Of a stretch of DNA of 64,000 nucleotides, positions 25,990-35,517 are shown piece after piece (position 1 is the stretch's first letter; each line of letters starts with the position of its first letter). The notes below the pieces were generated by a model that saw only the letters and a list, made by a program, of their open reading frames with translations, had not been told where the DNA came from and searched no databases. A program made the translations under genes and the position numbers. This DNA is from an uncultured Parabacteroides sp. (lineage in GTDB: Bacteria > Bacteroidota > Bacteroidia > Bacteroidales > Tannerellaceae). The stretch lies in assembly GCF_905196875.1 (NCBI RefSeq), contig NZ_CAJJWO010000011.1, forward strand, positions 1 through 64,000, written 5' to 3'.

Positions 25990-28900
25990 TTAAAATGTTA
26001 CGTTAACACCGAATGTATAAGTACGGTTAGTCGGATATTTGTCACGCTCATCGACACCGGCATTCAATACACCATAATCACTACTACTTAGTGGAATTTC
26101 CGGATCAAGACCTTTATAACCGGTAATCGTAGCCAGATTCAAAACAGAACCGTAGATACGCAGATTCTTAATCACATTTTGTTTACCTAAATTGAAAGTA
26201 TAACCCAATGTTACATTGTCGATCTTCCAATAACTGCCATTCTCAATATAGTAGCTAACATAACGCTGGTCATCCAATACCGGACTTTTACCATAAACCT
26301 TATCGAATGCCGAATTTAAACGGTTATACTGAAGAGAAGGTTTAGCATTTTCATAATACATACGTTGATAGTTCAAAATCTGGAAACCAAAAGCTCCACG
26401 CATATTGATACTCAGGTCGAAACCTTTATAATTGAATGTATTGTTCCAGTTCAGATAATGTTTAGGAATACCATTACCTAACTCCTGCCAGCTATTGGAG
26501 TCGGCCTGATCGGCTTTCATGTGTACCCACTCACCTGTTTCCGGATCTTTTCCCTCAACAATCCATAGGCCGTCATCTGTTATATCGACTGATTTCAATC
26601 CATAAAATGTACCGATAGGGCGACCTACTTTCACGATATGAGAACTCGTCTGAATCGGTTCACTTACATAACCTTCATAGATAAAATCTTTTTCAAACGA
26701 AAACTGATCGTTGGAAATAGAAACGACCTTATTTTTATTTGTTGAATAAGAAACATTTGTACTCCATTGGAAATCATCAGTCTGAACCGGAGTTGCACGA
26801 ACTAATAACTCAAAGCCATTGTTCTTTAATTCAGCTACATTAGCTAAAATAGTAGGATATAAATACGGTGGAGTCGGAACGGCATATTCCCAAATACCAT
26901 CAGTTGTTACACGGCTATAATAATCTACAGTACCGCCTAACCGCCCATTAAACACATCCCAGTCCAAGCCAAGGTTAAATTCCTTTTTCTTTTCCCAACG
27001 CAAATCTGCATTTGTATTACGTACCGTTTCCAGTGCTTTCACCCATGCTCCATCATATAGAAAAGCTCCTTCATAGTTTAAACTACTCAATGAATTATAT
27101 GGATCACCTACGTTAATACCAGTTACACCATAACCAACACGCAGTTTCAAATCGCTCAGCCAGTGATAATTTTGCATGAACTGCTCTTTGTTAATTCTCC
27201 ATCCCACAGAAACACCAGGGAAATTACCCCATTTGTGATTGGCTCCAAACTTGGAAGATCCTTCCCGACGAAGAGAGAACATAAACAAATAACGATCGTC
27301 GTAATTATAACCGACACGGGCAAAAAGACCGATCAGTTTATCGGTACTTTTATAACTGTTCATAGTTGCTTCACCACGCTGCAAAGCCATACCGGCTTCT
27401 ATCTTATCGTAAGTATAGGCATCTGTCGGGAAATCATAATTGGAAACCTCCAAATATGAATTCATATTATCTTCATAGTTGTAACCGACCAACGCATTGA
27501 AATTATGTTTATTAAAAGATTGTTGCCAATTAGCTGTCAACTCAATCAGGTTGTTGCGGAAATCCGAATCCTTACGGTATGCATCACCGTTTTTACCATT
27601 CTTAGTAGAATTGACATGTTGTTTAGTGTGATAAACACCATCAGTGGTGGAGGTTCCACGACGGGCATACATACCTTTTAAGGTAACACTTTCAATCGGC
27701 CGATATGTCAAGCTAGCGGAAAGCCGCTGATTTTTACGTTTCATTTCACCGACTGTTTCATTCAGATAACTGACCGGGTTATCATAGAAATACAAATCAC
27801 GTTCGAACCAGCCGCCATCTTCATTACGAACCGGTTCTGTCGGGTTATGAATCATTGCCTGACGATAAATATAAGTATTCCAGCTACGCGGCATAGTATG
27901 TTCACTGATGATAGCCGACATATTTGCTGTCAATTTATTATCCAACATCGATTGTGTTATATCAAAACGACCGGTCAACGACTCAAAATCGGTTTTCTTA
28001 AAGGTTCCTTGGCGATCTCGATAATTAAGAGAAGCGGTATAATTCGTTTGTTTGCTGCCGCCACGCAAAGAGAGGTTATGCACATGGCTGATAGCCGTAC
28101 GTGTAATTTCATCCAGCCAATCAGTATCATAACCAAAATCTTCACTGTTTGCACCAAGAAACTCATAGCCTTCGCTCCATTTCTGACGTAAATCGGAAGC
28201 ACTCATCACATCCGGACGTTTCGCAATGGTAGAGACAGAAACATAACCAGAATAATCAATTGTCGGCGGCATTTCCTTACGGCTGGCCTTTGTCGTAATA
28301 ATAATCACACCATTTGTACCACGTGTACCGTAAATAGCTGTTGCAGAACCATCCTTCAATACATCAATCGCTTCAATATCTTCAGGAGCAACCGTATTCA
28401 AACTCCCCGGAATACCATCAACCAATACCAAAGGAGTAGTACTTCCTTTCATGGAAGAAATACCACGCAACATAATCTGCGTATTCGCCGTCGGATCTCC
28501 GGAAGGGGTAGAAATATTTAAACCTGCCACCTTACCCTGTACTAACTGACCTGCATCCGTAACCGCACCTTTCACAAAACTTTCTGCTTTTACGCTCGAA
28601 ATTGCGCTGGTAACATCTCCTTTCTTCTGTGTACCATAACCGATAACAACCACCTCATCCACAAGCTGACTATCTTCCAGCAACTTTACTGTGATCGATT
28701 TCTGATTACCGACAGCTATTTCCTGACTCTGGAAGCCCACATAAGAGAATTGCAGAATCGATTTGGAACCAGGTACAGTGATCGTGAACTTGCCGTCCAT
28801 GTCACTCATCGTTCCGTTTGTGGTTCCTTTCTCGACCACGTTTACTCCCGGCAGTTCCATACCTGAAGCATCTTTAATGACTCCGGTAATTGTAATACCT

Positions 28901-29043
28901 TTTTGCTGTGAAATTTCGGAGATGCTGTTTTCCGAGTTCGCCGTATTAGCAAACAGTCGATAGCTTCCGGCATTCGCACTTAGTAAAAGACAAGCAGATA
29001 AGAATAACTTGCCATACCCCTGATTGTGGAATCTTTTTCTCAT
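25990..29043 (-). CDS. SusC/RagA family TonB-linked outer-membrane transporter
   Basis: 1017 residues from the chosen start (M-R-K-R-F-H-N-Q-G), which is followed by a signal peptide; an open frame extends 62 codons upstream without signal-like sequence. Domains: carboxypeptidase-like regulatory domain (about 45-120: G-V-I-K-D-A-S-G-M-E-L-P-G-V-N-V), TonB box and plug (V-V-V-I-G-Y-G-T-Q-K-K, then A-T-A-I-Y-G-T-R-G-T-N-G-V), and the 22-strand barrel ending T-F-G-V-N-V-T-F. It imports oligosaccharides captured by SusD, powered by TonB-ExbBD. There is no N-terminal STN domain, in keeping with regulation by the hybrid two-component protein rather than a sigma factor. Confidence 0.95.
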   Translation of the reverse strand: MRKRFHNQGYGKLFLSACLLLSANAGSYRLFANTANSENSISEISQQKGITITGVIKDASGMELPGVNVVEKGTTNGTMSDMDGKFTITVPGSKSILQFSYVGFQSQEIAVGNQKSITVKLLEDSQLVDEVVVIGYGTQKKGDVTSAISSVKAESFVKGAVTDAGQLVQGKVAGLNISTPSGDPTANTQIMLRGISSMKGSTTPLVLVDGIPGSLNTVAPEDIEAIDVLKDGSATAIYGTRGTNGVIIITTKASRKEMPPTIDYSGYVSVSTIAKRPDVMSASDLRQKWSEGYEFLGANSEDFGYDTDWLDEITRTAISHVHNLSLRGGSKQTNYTASLNYRDRQGTFKKTDFESLTGRFDITQSMLDNKLTANMSAIISEHTMPRSWNTYIYRQAMIHNPTEPVRNEDGGWFERDLYFYDNPVSYLNETVGEMKRKNQRLSASLTYRPIESVTLKGMYARRGTSTTDGVYHTKQHVNSTKNGKNGDAYRKDSDFRNNLIELTANWQQSFNKHNFNALVGYNYEDNMNSYLEVSNYDFPTDAYTYDKIEAGMALQRGEATMNSYKSTDKLIGLFARVGYNYDDRYLFMFSLRREGSSKFGANHKWGNFPGVSVGWRINKEQFMQNYHWLSDLKLRVGYGVTGINVGDPYNSLSSLNYEGAFLYDGAWVKALETVRNTNADLRWEKKKEFNLGLDWDVFNGRLGGTVDYYSRVTTDGIWEYAVPTPPYLYPTILANVAELKNNGFELLVRATPVQTDDFQWSTNVSYSTNKNKVVSISNDQFSFEKDFIYEGYVSEPIQTSSHIVKVGRPIGTFYGLKSVDITDDGLWIVEGKDPETGEWVHMKADQADSNSWQELGNGIPKHYLNWNNTFNYKGFDLSINMRGAFGFQILNYQRMYYENAKPSLQYNRLNSAFDKVYGKSPVLDDQRYVSYYIENGSYWKIDNVTLGYTFNLGKQNVIKNLRIYGSVLNLATITGYKGLDPEIPLSSSDYGVLNAGVDERDKYPTNRTYTFGVNVTF

Positions 29044-29397
29044 ATCATTATATATTAGTAGGTTGTTAACAATGAGTTGATTATATGTTCTTAACAAATC
29101 CGTGGCAACAAAATAAGCGTATATATACCATTTATTATGCAAGAATCGTTTAATACAATAAAAAAATAATACATCCCCATTGAAACTCCACATTCCAAAA
29201 AAACGTTGATAAACAATACACAAAATCAAACAATAGACTATTTTGCTATTTTATTAGACAGATTGTATCGCTTTTCATCCACAAAAAAGATTGATATTCA
29301 GCAATTGAAATTTATATTAAGAATTAAAAATCATTCAACCAAAACTTTGAAATAGTGTATTTTTTACCTGCACCACCAAGATATTCTATATATTTTC
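29044..29397. other. Divergent control region between susC and the hybrid regulator
   Basis: 354 AT-rich bases with no gene. I found no exact TAnnTTTG box facing susC, which is expected if that promoter depends on activation by the hybrid regulator. Confidence 0.4.
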
Positions 29398-29405
29398 TAC
29401 CTTTG
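29398..29405 (+). promoter_or_regulatory. -7 box of the hybrid regulator gene
   Basis: TACCTTTG, an exact match 29 bases before the chosen start; no clear -33. It argues against the in-frame start at 29405. Confidence 0.5.
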
Positions 29406-29434
29406 TGCCTTATACTATATCTTCTAAATATAAC

Positions 29435-32400
29435 ATGAAAGCACTATCTATTGTCCGACACATAAAGATTTTTATCTTTCTCCTGTTATCCTGCCAATGG
29501 ATTTATGCGGAACAATTCAGGTTCATCCATTATGAAGTTGAAAACGGATTGTCATCCAATACAGTCCGCAGTATCACTCAGGATAGCCGTGGATTTATGT
29601 GGTTCGGTACGGAAAACGGGCTGAACAGGTTCGACGGCTACCATGTGAAAGTTTTTAAGAATATAGTAGGAGACTCTACTTCCATCGGAAACAACTATAT
29701 ATACTCTTTACTTGAAGACTCCGATAAAACATTCTGGATAGGAACAGATGAAGGTCTCTATATCTACAATCCTGAACTGGAACAATTCAGATACTTCGCC
29801 GCCGGGACAGACAAGGGAACAAAGATTAAAAGTAATATAACAGCTATTGCAGAAGCACCTGATGGAAATATCTGGTTTGCCACATTGGGACAAGGCGTTT
29901 TCTGCTTCAACAAACAAACGCAACGACTAAAACAATATGTATCCATACCGGATAACAGCAACTCCCTGGTAGCAAACACAATTTTTTATTTATACATCGA
30001 TAACCAGGGAGGAATATGGGTTGCTCCTCAACAAAATAAAGGAACTATAAATCGTTATGACCCGGAGAACGACCAGTTCATTACTTATCAGATAACGAAG
30101 ATGAACGGAGAGCCCTGCGACCTGCGGATTTACGCCATTGAAGACGGTGACGAAGATAATCTATGGATAGGAACCTGGAGCCATGGTATCTGCCGACTAA
30201 ACAAAAAGACGATGAAGATACAATCGTTTCTGGCTCCGGGAACACCGAACGGCATCTCCCATGTTCACTACATCACCGAATATCGACCGGGGGTTTTATT
30301 AATCGGCTCAGACGACGGACTTGCGTATTTCGATACAAAGACAGGGAAAGCAGAAGTAATGACTGCCACCGAATTAAAAGACAGTAGCCTCTCCAATAAA
30401 TTTATCTATCCCATCTACAAAGACCGGGAAGGCGGTGTATGGGTCGGTACCTATTACGGCGGTGTAAACTATGCCGCCCCGATAAAAGGTATGATCAACG
30501 GATATACTCATTCGGATTACAGCAATTCTGTCGGCGGAAATATTATCAGTTGCTTTTGCGAAGACCCTTCCGGCAATATCTGGATCGGTTCGGACGACGG
30601 CGGACTGAGCTACTTCAATACACAAAACAAAACATTTACGAATTATCTGCCGGATCCTAACCGTAATAGTCTATCCTATCATAATATTCACGCTCTATTC
30701 CTGGATAACGAGAATTTATGGATCGGTACCTATTCCGGTAACCTGAACATACTGAATACCCGTACCGGCAAATTCACTCAATATCCCGCCGGTTCTACCG
30801 ATAATATTCCTACAGAGATGAGTAGTGTCTATTCTATTTATAAGGATAAACAAAACAATATCTGGCTCGGGACTATGCAGAGCATCCTGCGTTATGATCG
30901 CAAAAACGATAGTTTCATTAAAGTCAGGGAAACAGGAACGACCACCAGTTGCATACTACAGGATACGGACGGCAACATCTGGTTTGCTACACTAGGCAAG
31001 GGGCTTTTGTGCTTCAACCCGGAAACAGAAAAATGGGAACAATATACATTTAACCCGGCTGATAAGAACACCTTATCGACCAATCAGGTAAATAGCCTCT
31101 GCCTGGATGACAAACAACAATTATGGGCAGGAACCGACAACGGGATCTGCCGTTTCGATAAGGCTATCGGCAACTTCGTCCGTGTACCGCTCGATATATC
31201 GCAAGCAGCTGTCACCGGTGTCGTTTTCAACCGGGGATATCTGTGGATCAGTACGATTAACGGACTTATCTCCTATTGTCCCGAAACCGAAGAACAACGA
31301 ATTTTCTTTAAAAGCGACGGACTGCAAAGCGACCAATACGGAGTCAATGCCGTTTTACTGGCCTCTTCAGGTCTTTTATATCTGGGAACCACCAACGGTT
31401 TCTGCGAGCTCGATACCCGTACCATCTCTCTTAACGCTTATATACCACCGGTAGTCATTACCAATCTGCAGGTATTCAATAAAGATGTAAAGATCGAAGA
31501 ACAAGGTATCCTGCCCCAATCGACGACCTGTATTAAAGAAATAGAACTCTCCTATAAATATAATGTATTCAGTATCGAATATGTCGGTCTCAGTTATAGC
31601 GTGCCGGCTAAAAACCAATATAAATATAAACTGGAAGGCTTCGACAAAGACTGGAACTTTGTTGGTAACCAGCGCAAAGCTACCTACACAAACTTACCGG
31701 CCGGTAAATACAAGTTTCACGTAATGGGTTCGAATAACGATGGTGTATGGAATGAAGAAGCTACGACTGTAGATATAATTATTCATCCTCCCTTCTGGCG
31801 TTCACATTTGGCTTATTTCATTTATATCATATCGGTCATCGGATTGGTTTGCTATATTATATACGCCATGAAGCAGCGGACAGAAAAACGTCATAAAGCC
31901 CGTATGCTTCAGTTGAGTGTCGAAAAAGAAAAGGAACTGCACGATGCCAAGATCAATTTCTTTACCTTGATCGCACACGAAATACGCACACCGGTCTCTT
32001 TGATCATCGGGCCACTCGAAAAAATAATGGAAGCCTCGTCGACCCTTCCTCCGACAATCCAGAGCGCATTGAATATAATCGACCGAAACAGCCAGCGGCT
32101 CTTGTCGCTGGTCAATCAATTGTTGGATTTCAGGAAAGCGGAACAGGGAGCATTCGTAATCAATTTCTCCGAACAGAGCATGCATGAACTGCTTCAGAAC
32201 CTGTATGACCGTTTCAAACCGATGATCGAACAGAAAGGCTTCACCTTTTCTTTCGATATGCCCGACAAGGAAATAATAGCTATTGTCGATCCCGAAGCGA
32301 TAACCAAAGTTATCAGCAACCTGCTGACAAATGCTACCAAGTATGCTGCGGGTAAAATTACAATGACCTGCGAAAGTCATAACAAATCTGTCGTTATCAA

Positions 32401-33475
32401 AGTATCGGACGACGGCCGGGGAATATCTGAACAGGAACAGAATAATATATTCCTTCCTTTCTACCAGATAGCCCAGAGCCATAAACCGGGTACGGGACTT
32501 GGTTTGTCGCTGGCTAAACTACTGGTAGATGCCCATCATGGCATGATCGAAGTAGAAAGCGGAGCTGAACAGGGTACAATATTTACGGTAACAATACCAC
32601 AGGAACAACCCGATGTCGTTCCGGCAGAATCTAAAAAGGATATAATAACAGACTATACGATTCCCGACGAGGAACCATACAGCAAAGAAGCAAACGGTCG
32701 GCAGGCCGCTTCTCCCAGATGCCCTACGCTACTGATAGTAGAAGACAATACCGACATGAGAAGCTTCCTCCATGACAGTTTCAAAGAGACATACAACATA
32801 TTATCGGCAGAAAACGGACAAGAAGGATTGGAACAACTGAAAAAACAACCGGTCGATCTTATCATCAGCGATGTGATGATGCCGGTTATGGACGGTTTCA
32901 CTTTCGCCAAAGAAGTAAAGGAAAACCTTTCTTACAGCCATATTCCCCTGGTATTGCTGACTGCGAAAACCGATAATACATCGAAAGTGACCGGTATAAA
33001 GTCCGGAGCAGACGCCTACATCGAAAAACCGTTCTCGACACAGGTATTGCGTGCACAGATCGAGAACCTGCTCGAGTCGCGGAAAAAACTGCGGAAAAAG
33101 TTCTCGGAAATGCCGTTCGTTCCATTGGATAGCGTGGCCGTCAATAAGGCTGACGAGCAATTCTTGTCGAAGATGAATGAGATCATTGAAAAGAATATAT
33201 CGAATATCGACTTCTCCATCGATGTATTGGCAGAACAACTATGCATCAGCCGGTCGGGATTGTTTGCCAAGATAAAGACATTGGTCGAAATGACCCCGAA
33301 CGAACTAATACAACTCGTCCGTTTGAAAAAAGCGGCAGAACTGTTAGCTACACAGAAATATCGTATCAATGAAATATGTTATCAGGTTGGATTCAACAAC
33401 CCCTCTTATTTCTCCAAATGTTTCCAGAAACAATTCGGAGTTTTGCCGAAAGATTTTATGAACAAAAAAAACTAA
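29435..33475 (+). CDS. Hybrid two-component system regulator (HTCS) of the GH127 utilisation locus
   Basis: 1346 residues. Signal peptide, then a periplasmic sensor of two seven-bladed Reg_prop propellers (repeated D-x-x-G-x-x-W-(I/F)-G-T, about 30-680) and a Y_Y_Y domain (about 690-780). One membrane span (near 790-810) leads to a HisKA domain with His in L-I-A-H-E-I-R-T-P (near 850), an HATPase domain (G-T-G-L-G-L-S-L-A), a receiver with the phospho-Asp in S-D-V-M-M-P-V-M-D-G (near 1145), and an AraC-type HTH at the C-terminus. HTCS proteins bind a glycan breakdown product in the periplasm and activate the neighbouring susC operon. It is divergent from that operon, the usual arrangement. 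Confidence 0.95.
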   Translation: MKALSIVRHIKIFIFLLLSCQWIYAEQFRFIHYEVENGLSSNTVRSITQDSRGFMWFGTENGLNRFDGYHVKVFKNIVGDSTSIGNNYIYSLLEDSDKTFWIGTDEGLYIYNPELEQFRYFAAGTDKGTKIKSNITAIAEAPDGNIWFATLGQGVFCFNKQTQRLKQYVSIPDNSNSLVANTIFYLYIDNQGGIWVAPQQNKGTINRYDPENDQFITYQITKMNGEPCDLRIYAIEDGDEDNLWIGTWSHGICRLNKKTMKIQSFLAPGTPNGISHVHYITEYRPGVLLIGSDDGLAYFDTKTGKAEVMTATELKDSSLSNKFIYPIYKDREGGVWVGTYYGGVNYAAPIKGMINGYTHSDYSNSVGGNIISCFCEDPSGNIWIGSDDGGLSYFNTQNKTFTNYLPDPNRNSLSYHNIHALFLDNENLWIGTYSGNLNILNTRTGKFTQYPAGSTDNIPTEMSSVYSIYKDKQNNIWLGTMQSILRYDRKNDSFIKVRETGTTTSCILQDTDGNIWFATLGKGLLCFNPETEKWEQYTFNPADKNTLSTNQVNSLCLDDKQQLWAGTDNGICRFDKAIGNFVRVPLDISQAAVTGVVFNRGYLWISTINGLISYCPETEEQRIFFKSDGLQSDQYGVNAVLLASSGLLYLGTTNGFCELDTRTISLNAYIPPVVITNLQVFNKDVKIEEQGILPQSTTCIKEIELSYKYNVFSIEYVGLSYSVPAKNQYKYKLEGFDKDWNFVGNQRKATYTNLPAGKYKFHVMGSNNDGVWNEEATTVDIIIHPPFWRSHLAYFIYIISVIGLVCYIIYAMKQRTEKRHKARMLQLSVEKEKELHDAKINFFTLIAHEIRTPVSLIIGPLEKIMEASSTLPPTIQSALNIIDRNSQRLLSLVNQLLDFRKAEQGAFVINFSEQSMHELLQNLYDRFKPMIEQKGFTFSFDMPDKEIIAIVDPEAITKVISNLLTNATKYAAGKITMTCESHNKSVVIKVSDDGRGISEQEQNNIFLPFYQIAQSHKPGTGLGLSLAKLLVDAHHGMIEVESGAEQGTIFTVTIPQEQPDVVPAESKKDIITDYTIPDEEPYSKEANGRQAASPRCPTLLIVEDNTDMRSFLHDSFKETYNILSAENGQEGLEQLKKQPVDLIISDVMMPVMDGFTFAKEVKENLSYSHIPLVLLTAKTDNTSKVTGIKSGADAYIEKPFSTQVLRAQIENLLESRKKLRKKFSEMPFVPLDSVAVNKADEQFLSKMNEIIEKNISNIDFSIDVLAEQLCISRSGLFAKIKTLVEMTPNELIQLVRLKKAAELLATQKYRINEICYQVGFNNPSYFSKCFQKQFGVLPKDFMNKKN

Positions 33476-33481
33476 AGTAGT

Positions 33482-34408
33482 ATGAATATACAACAACTCG
33501 AGTACATCCTTGCGGTAGACACATACCGCCACTTCGCCAAAGCGGCAGAACATTGCAGAGTAACACAACCAACGCTCAGTATGATGATCCAGAAACTGGA
33601 AGACGAGCTGGGTATTAAATTATTCGACCGTAATATGCAGCCGGTCTGCCCTACTCCCGCCGGACGGAAGGTGATCGACCAGGCCCGTACCGTATTATAC
33701 CAGGCATCCCTGATAAAAGATATCGTGAATGAAGAAGAGCAGTCTCTGAAAGGAACTTTCCGCCTGGCTGTTTTACCAACGATTGCCCCTTATCTGCTGC
33801 CCCGTTTCTTCCAGCAGCTATCGGAAAAACATCCCGATCTGGATATCCGTATCCTCGAAATGAAAACGGCTCCTACCATGGCTGCAATCCTGAATGGAGA
33901 GATAGATGCGGCCATCATTGCAAACCAACCCACAGAGAACCAGCTACAGGGCGATACATTATATTACGAACAATTCTTCGGCTATGTAGCTGAAAACGAT
34001 CCGGTATTCAAAAAAGACCTGATCCGTACAGCCGATATCAGCGACGAACACCTCTGGTTACTGGACGAAGGACATTGCTTCCGCGACCAGTTGATGCGTT
34101 TCTGCCAGATGGAGAAAGTAAAACTCCGCCAGGCTGCTTACCGCCTTGGAAGCCTTGAAACATTCATGCGAATGGTTGAAAGCGGCAACGGTGTGACTTT
34201 TATTCCCGAACTGGCTACCCTGCAACTCAGTGAAGAACAAAAGAAACTGGTACGTCCTTTCGCCATCCCTAAACCGGCACGCGAAATTGTCTGGATCACC
34301 CGTAAAGATTTTATCCGTCATACCATCGCAGGCATGTTGATCGAGAGCATTAAAAAGTCCGTACCCAAAGAAATGTTGACTCTGCAAGCCGGATTAAAAG
34401 TAGTGTGA
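33482..34408 (+). CDS. oxyR: OxyR, LysR-type peroxide-sensing regulator
   Basis: 308 residues. N-terminal LysR winged helix (residues 3-62: F-A-K-A-A-E-H-C-R-V-T-Q-P-T-L-S) and a substrate-binding-like regulatory domain. The redox pair is exact: Cys199 in D-E-G-H-C-F-R-D-Q and Cys208 in M-R-F-C, the same numbers as E. coli OxyR. Peroxide oxidises the pair to a disulfide and OxyR then activates defence genes such as dps, katA and ahpC. It starts only 6 bases after the HTCS stop and no own -7 box is visible in that gap, so it may be expressed by read-through or from a promoter inside the HTCS gene. That physical link looks incidental. Confidence 0.95.
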   Translation: MNIQQLEYILAVDTYRHFAKAAEHCRVTQPTLSMMIQKLEDELGIKLFDRNMQPVCPTPAGRKVIDQARTVLYQASLIKDIVNEEEQSLKGTFRLAVLPTIAPYLLPRFFQQLSEKHPDLDIRILEMKTAPTMAAILNGEIDAAIIANQPTENQLQGDTLYYEQFFGYVAENDPVFKKDLIRTADISDEHLWLLDEGHCFRDQLMRFCQMEKVKLRQAAYRLGSLETFMRMVESGNGVTFIPELATLQLSEEQKKLVRPFAIPKPAREIVWITRKDFIRHTIAGMLIESIKKSVPKEMLTLQAGLKVV

Positions 34409-34451
34409 ACATTATTTTTATCTCTTGGCGAAAAAAATTATCACTTTTCGC

Positions 34452-34480
34452 TTGTAGTTTCCAAAAAAGCGTTACTTTTG
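34452..34480 (+). promoter_or_regulatory. Promoter of the aromatic amino acid operon
   Basis: TTG at 34452-34454, an 18-base spacer and TACTTTTG at 34473-34480. Transcription would begin about 20 bases before the leader peptide start. Confidence 0.6.
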
Positions 34481-34507
34481 CTGCATATTTAAAAACAAAC
34501 AGACGAA

Positions 34508-34582
34508 ATGAATCGATTTAGCTTTACATATTTCTTTTATTACTTTTACTTTAGCAGAGTGAAGGCAGGAATTTGTATGTAA
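34508..34582 (+). CDS. Phe/Tyr-rich attenuator leader peptide
   Basis: 24 codons with start and stop, too short for standard gene calling. Residues 4-15 read F-S-F-T-Y-F-F-Y-Y-F-Y-F, giving six Phe and four Tyr codons out of 12. In attenuators such as pheL, a ribosome stalling at codons for the scarce amino acid decides which RNA hairpin forms. Here the antiterminator strand (34564-34570) lies in the last codons of the leader, and the terminator follows 41 bases after its stop. The next gene is prephenate dehydratase, the committed step to phenylalanine, so the codon content fits the pathway. Confidence 0.85.
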   Translation: MNRFSFTYFFYYFYFSRVKAGICM

Positions 34583-34652
34583 AGCGTTGATGATAGAAAA
34601 TATGTATCAATAAAATATATGAAGTCCTGCCGATTACGGTGGGACTTTTTTT
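34564..34652 (+). promoter_or_regulatory. Transcription attenuator: antiterminator strand and terminator
   Basis: The terminator is a 9-bp stem AGTCCTGCC (34623-34631) with GGTGGGACT (34638-34646), loop GATTAC, followed by a T run to 34652. GGCAGGA (34564-34570), inside the leader peptide gene, is exactly complementary to TCCTGCC (34625-34631), the left half of the terminator stem. The two pairings exclude each other. A ribosome stalled on the Phe/Tyr codons leaves 34564-34570 free to pair and prevents termination; a ribosome reaching the stop covers it and lets the terminator form. Confidence 0.85.
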
Positions 34653-34671
34653 ATGACTTTAAGACAGAAAG

Positions 34672-35517
34672 ATGAAAAAGAGAGTAGCAATTCAGGGAAT
34701 AGCCGGTTCGTATCACGATATCGCAGCCCGTAGCTTCTATGAAGGTGGAGAAATTGAGATTGTTGGATGCAATACATTCAGAGATGTAATCACAACCATC
34801 AAGAAAGATCCGGCAATACTGGGTCTGATGGCCATCGAGAATACGATTGCAGGAAGCCTGCTGCAGAATCATGAGTTGATACGCGAAAGCGGTTTGCGGG
34901 TGATCGGTGAATACAAATTGCGTATTTCGCATTCGTTGGTTGCACTGCCGGGAACGACGATACACGAAATTACGGAAGTCAACTCCCACCCGATCGCGCT
35001 GATGCAATGTACCGACTTCCTCGATACCCTGCCGAATGTGAAGATGGTAGAAAAAGAAGATACCGCTATGAGCGCCCGCTGGATTTCCGAGAATAACCTG
35101 AAAGGACACGCCGCCGTCTGCGGTAAACTGGCTGCTAAGATATACAACATGGAAATCCTTGCCGAAGGGATAGAGACAAATAAACGCAACTTCACCCGTT
35201 TCCTAGCCCTGGCAGACCGATGGACGGCAGAAGACTTGCTTGAAAAGACAGAAATCAACAAATCATCCCTCGTTTTCGCTCTCCCCCACACCTCCGGTAG
35301 CCTTTCCAAAGTGCTTTCTATTCTTTCATTCTACGACATGAATCTTTCCAAAATACAATCGCTCCCGATCATCGGCCGCGAATGGGAATATTTATTCTAT
35401 ATCGATCTGACATTTACTGATTATACGAGATACAAACAAGCATTGGATGCAATCATCCCATTAACAAAGGACTTAAAAATATTAGGCGAATATGCAGAAG
35501 GAAAACAAAGTGTGTAA
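34672..35517 (+). CDS. pheA: Prephenate dehydratase with ACT domain
   Basis: 281 residues. The catalytic prephenate dehydratase domain (1-180) shows I-Q-G-I-A-G-S-Y-H, P-I-E-N-T-like A-I-E-N-T-I-A-G-S and N-F-T-R-F, the T-R-F motif needed for catalysis. The ACT domain (about 195-275) has S-L-V-F-A-L-P, G-S-L-S-K-V-L and the ligand region N-L-S-K-I-Q-S-L-P, expected to bind phenylalanine for feedback inhibition. It converts prephenate to phenylpyruvate. No chorismate mutase domain is attached; that activity is in the DAHP synthase fusion downstream. First gene after the attenuator; its end overlaps the aminotransferase start by 26 bases. Confidence 0.95.
   Translation: MKKRVAIQGIAGSYHDIAARSFYEGGEIEIVGCNTFRDVITTIKKDPAILGLMAIENTIAGSLLQNHELIRESGLRVIGEYKLRISHSLVALPGTTIHEITEVNSHPIALMQCTDFLDTLPNVKMVEKEDTAMSARWISENNLKGHAAVCGKLAAKIYNMEILAEGIETNKRNFTRFLALADRWTAEDLLEKTEINKSSLVFALPHTSGSLSKVLSILSFYDMNLSKIQSLPIIGREWEYLFYIDLTFTDYTRYKQALDAIIPLTKDLKILGEYAEGKQSV

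Noticed and set aside
31802..32482. 226-codon open frame opposite the HTCS kinase region
   Set aside because: Antisense shadow of conserved HisKA/HATPase motifs; no independent promoter or domain.
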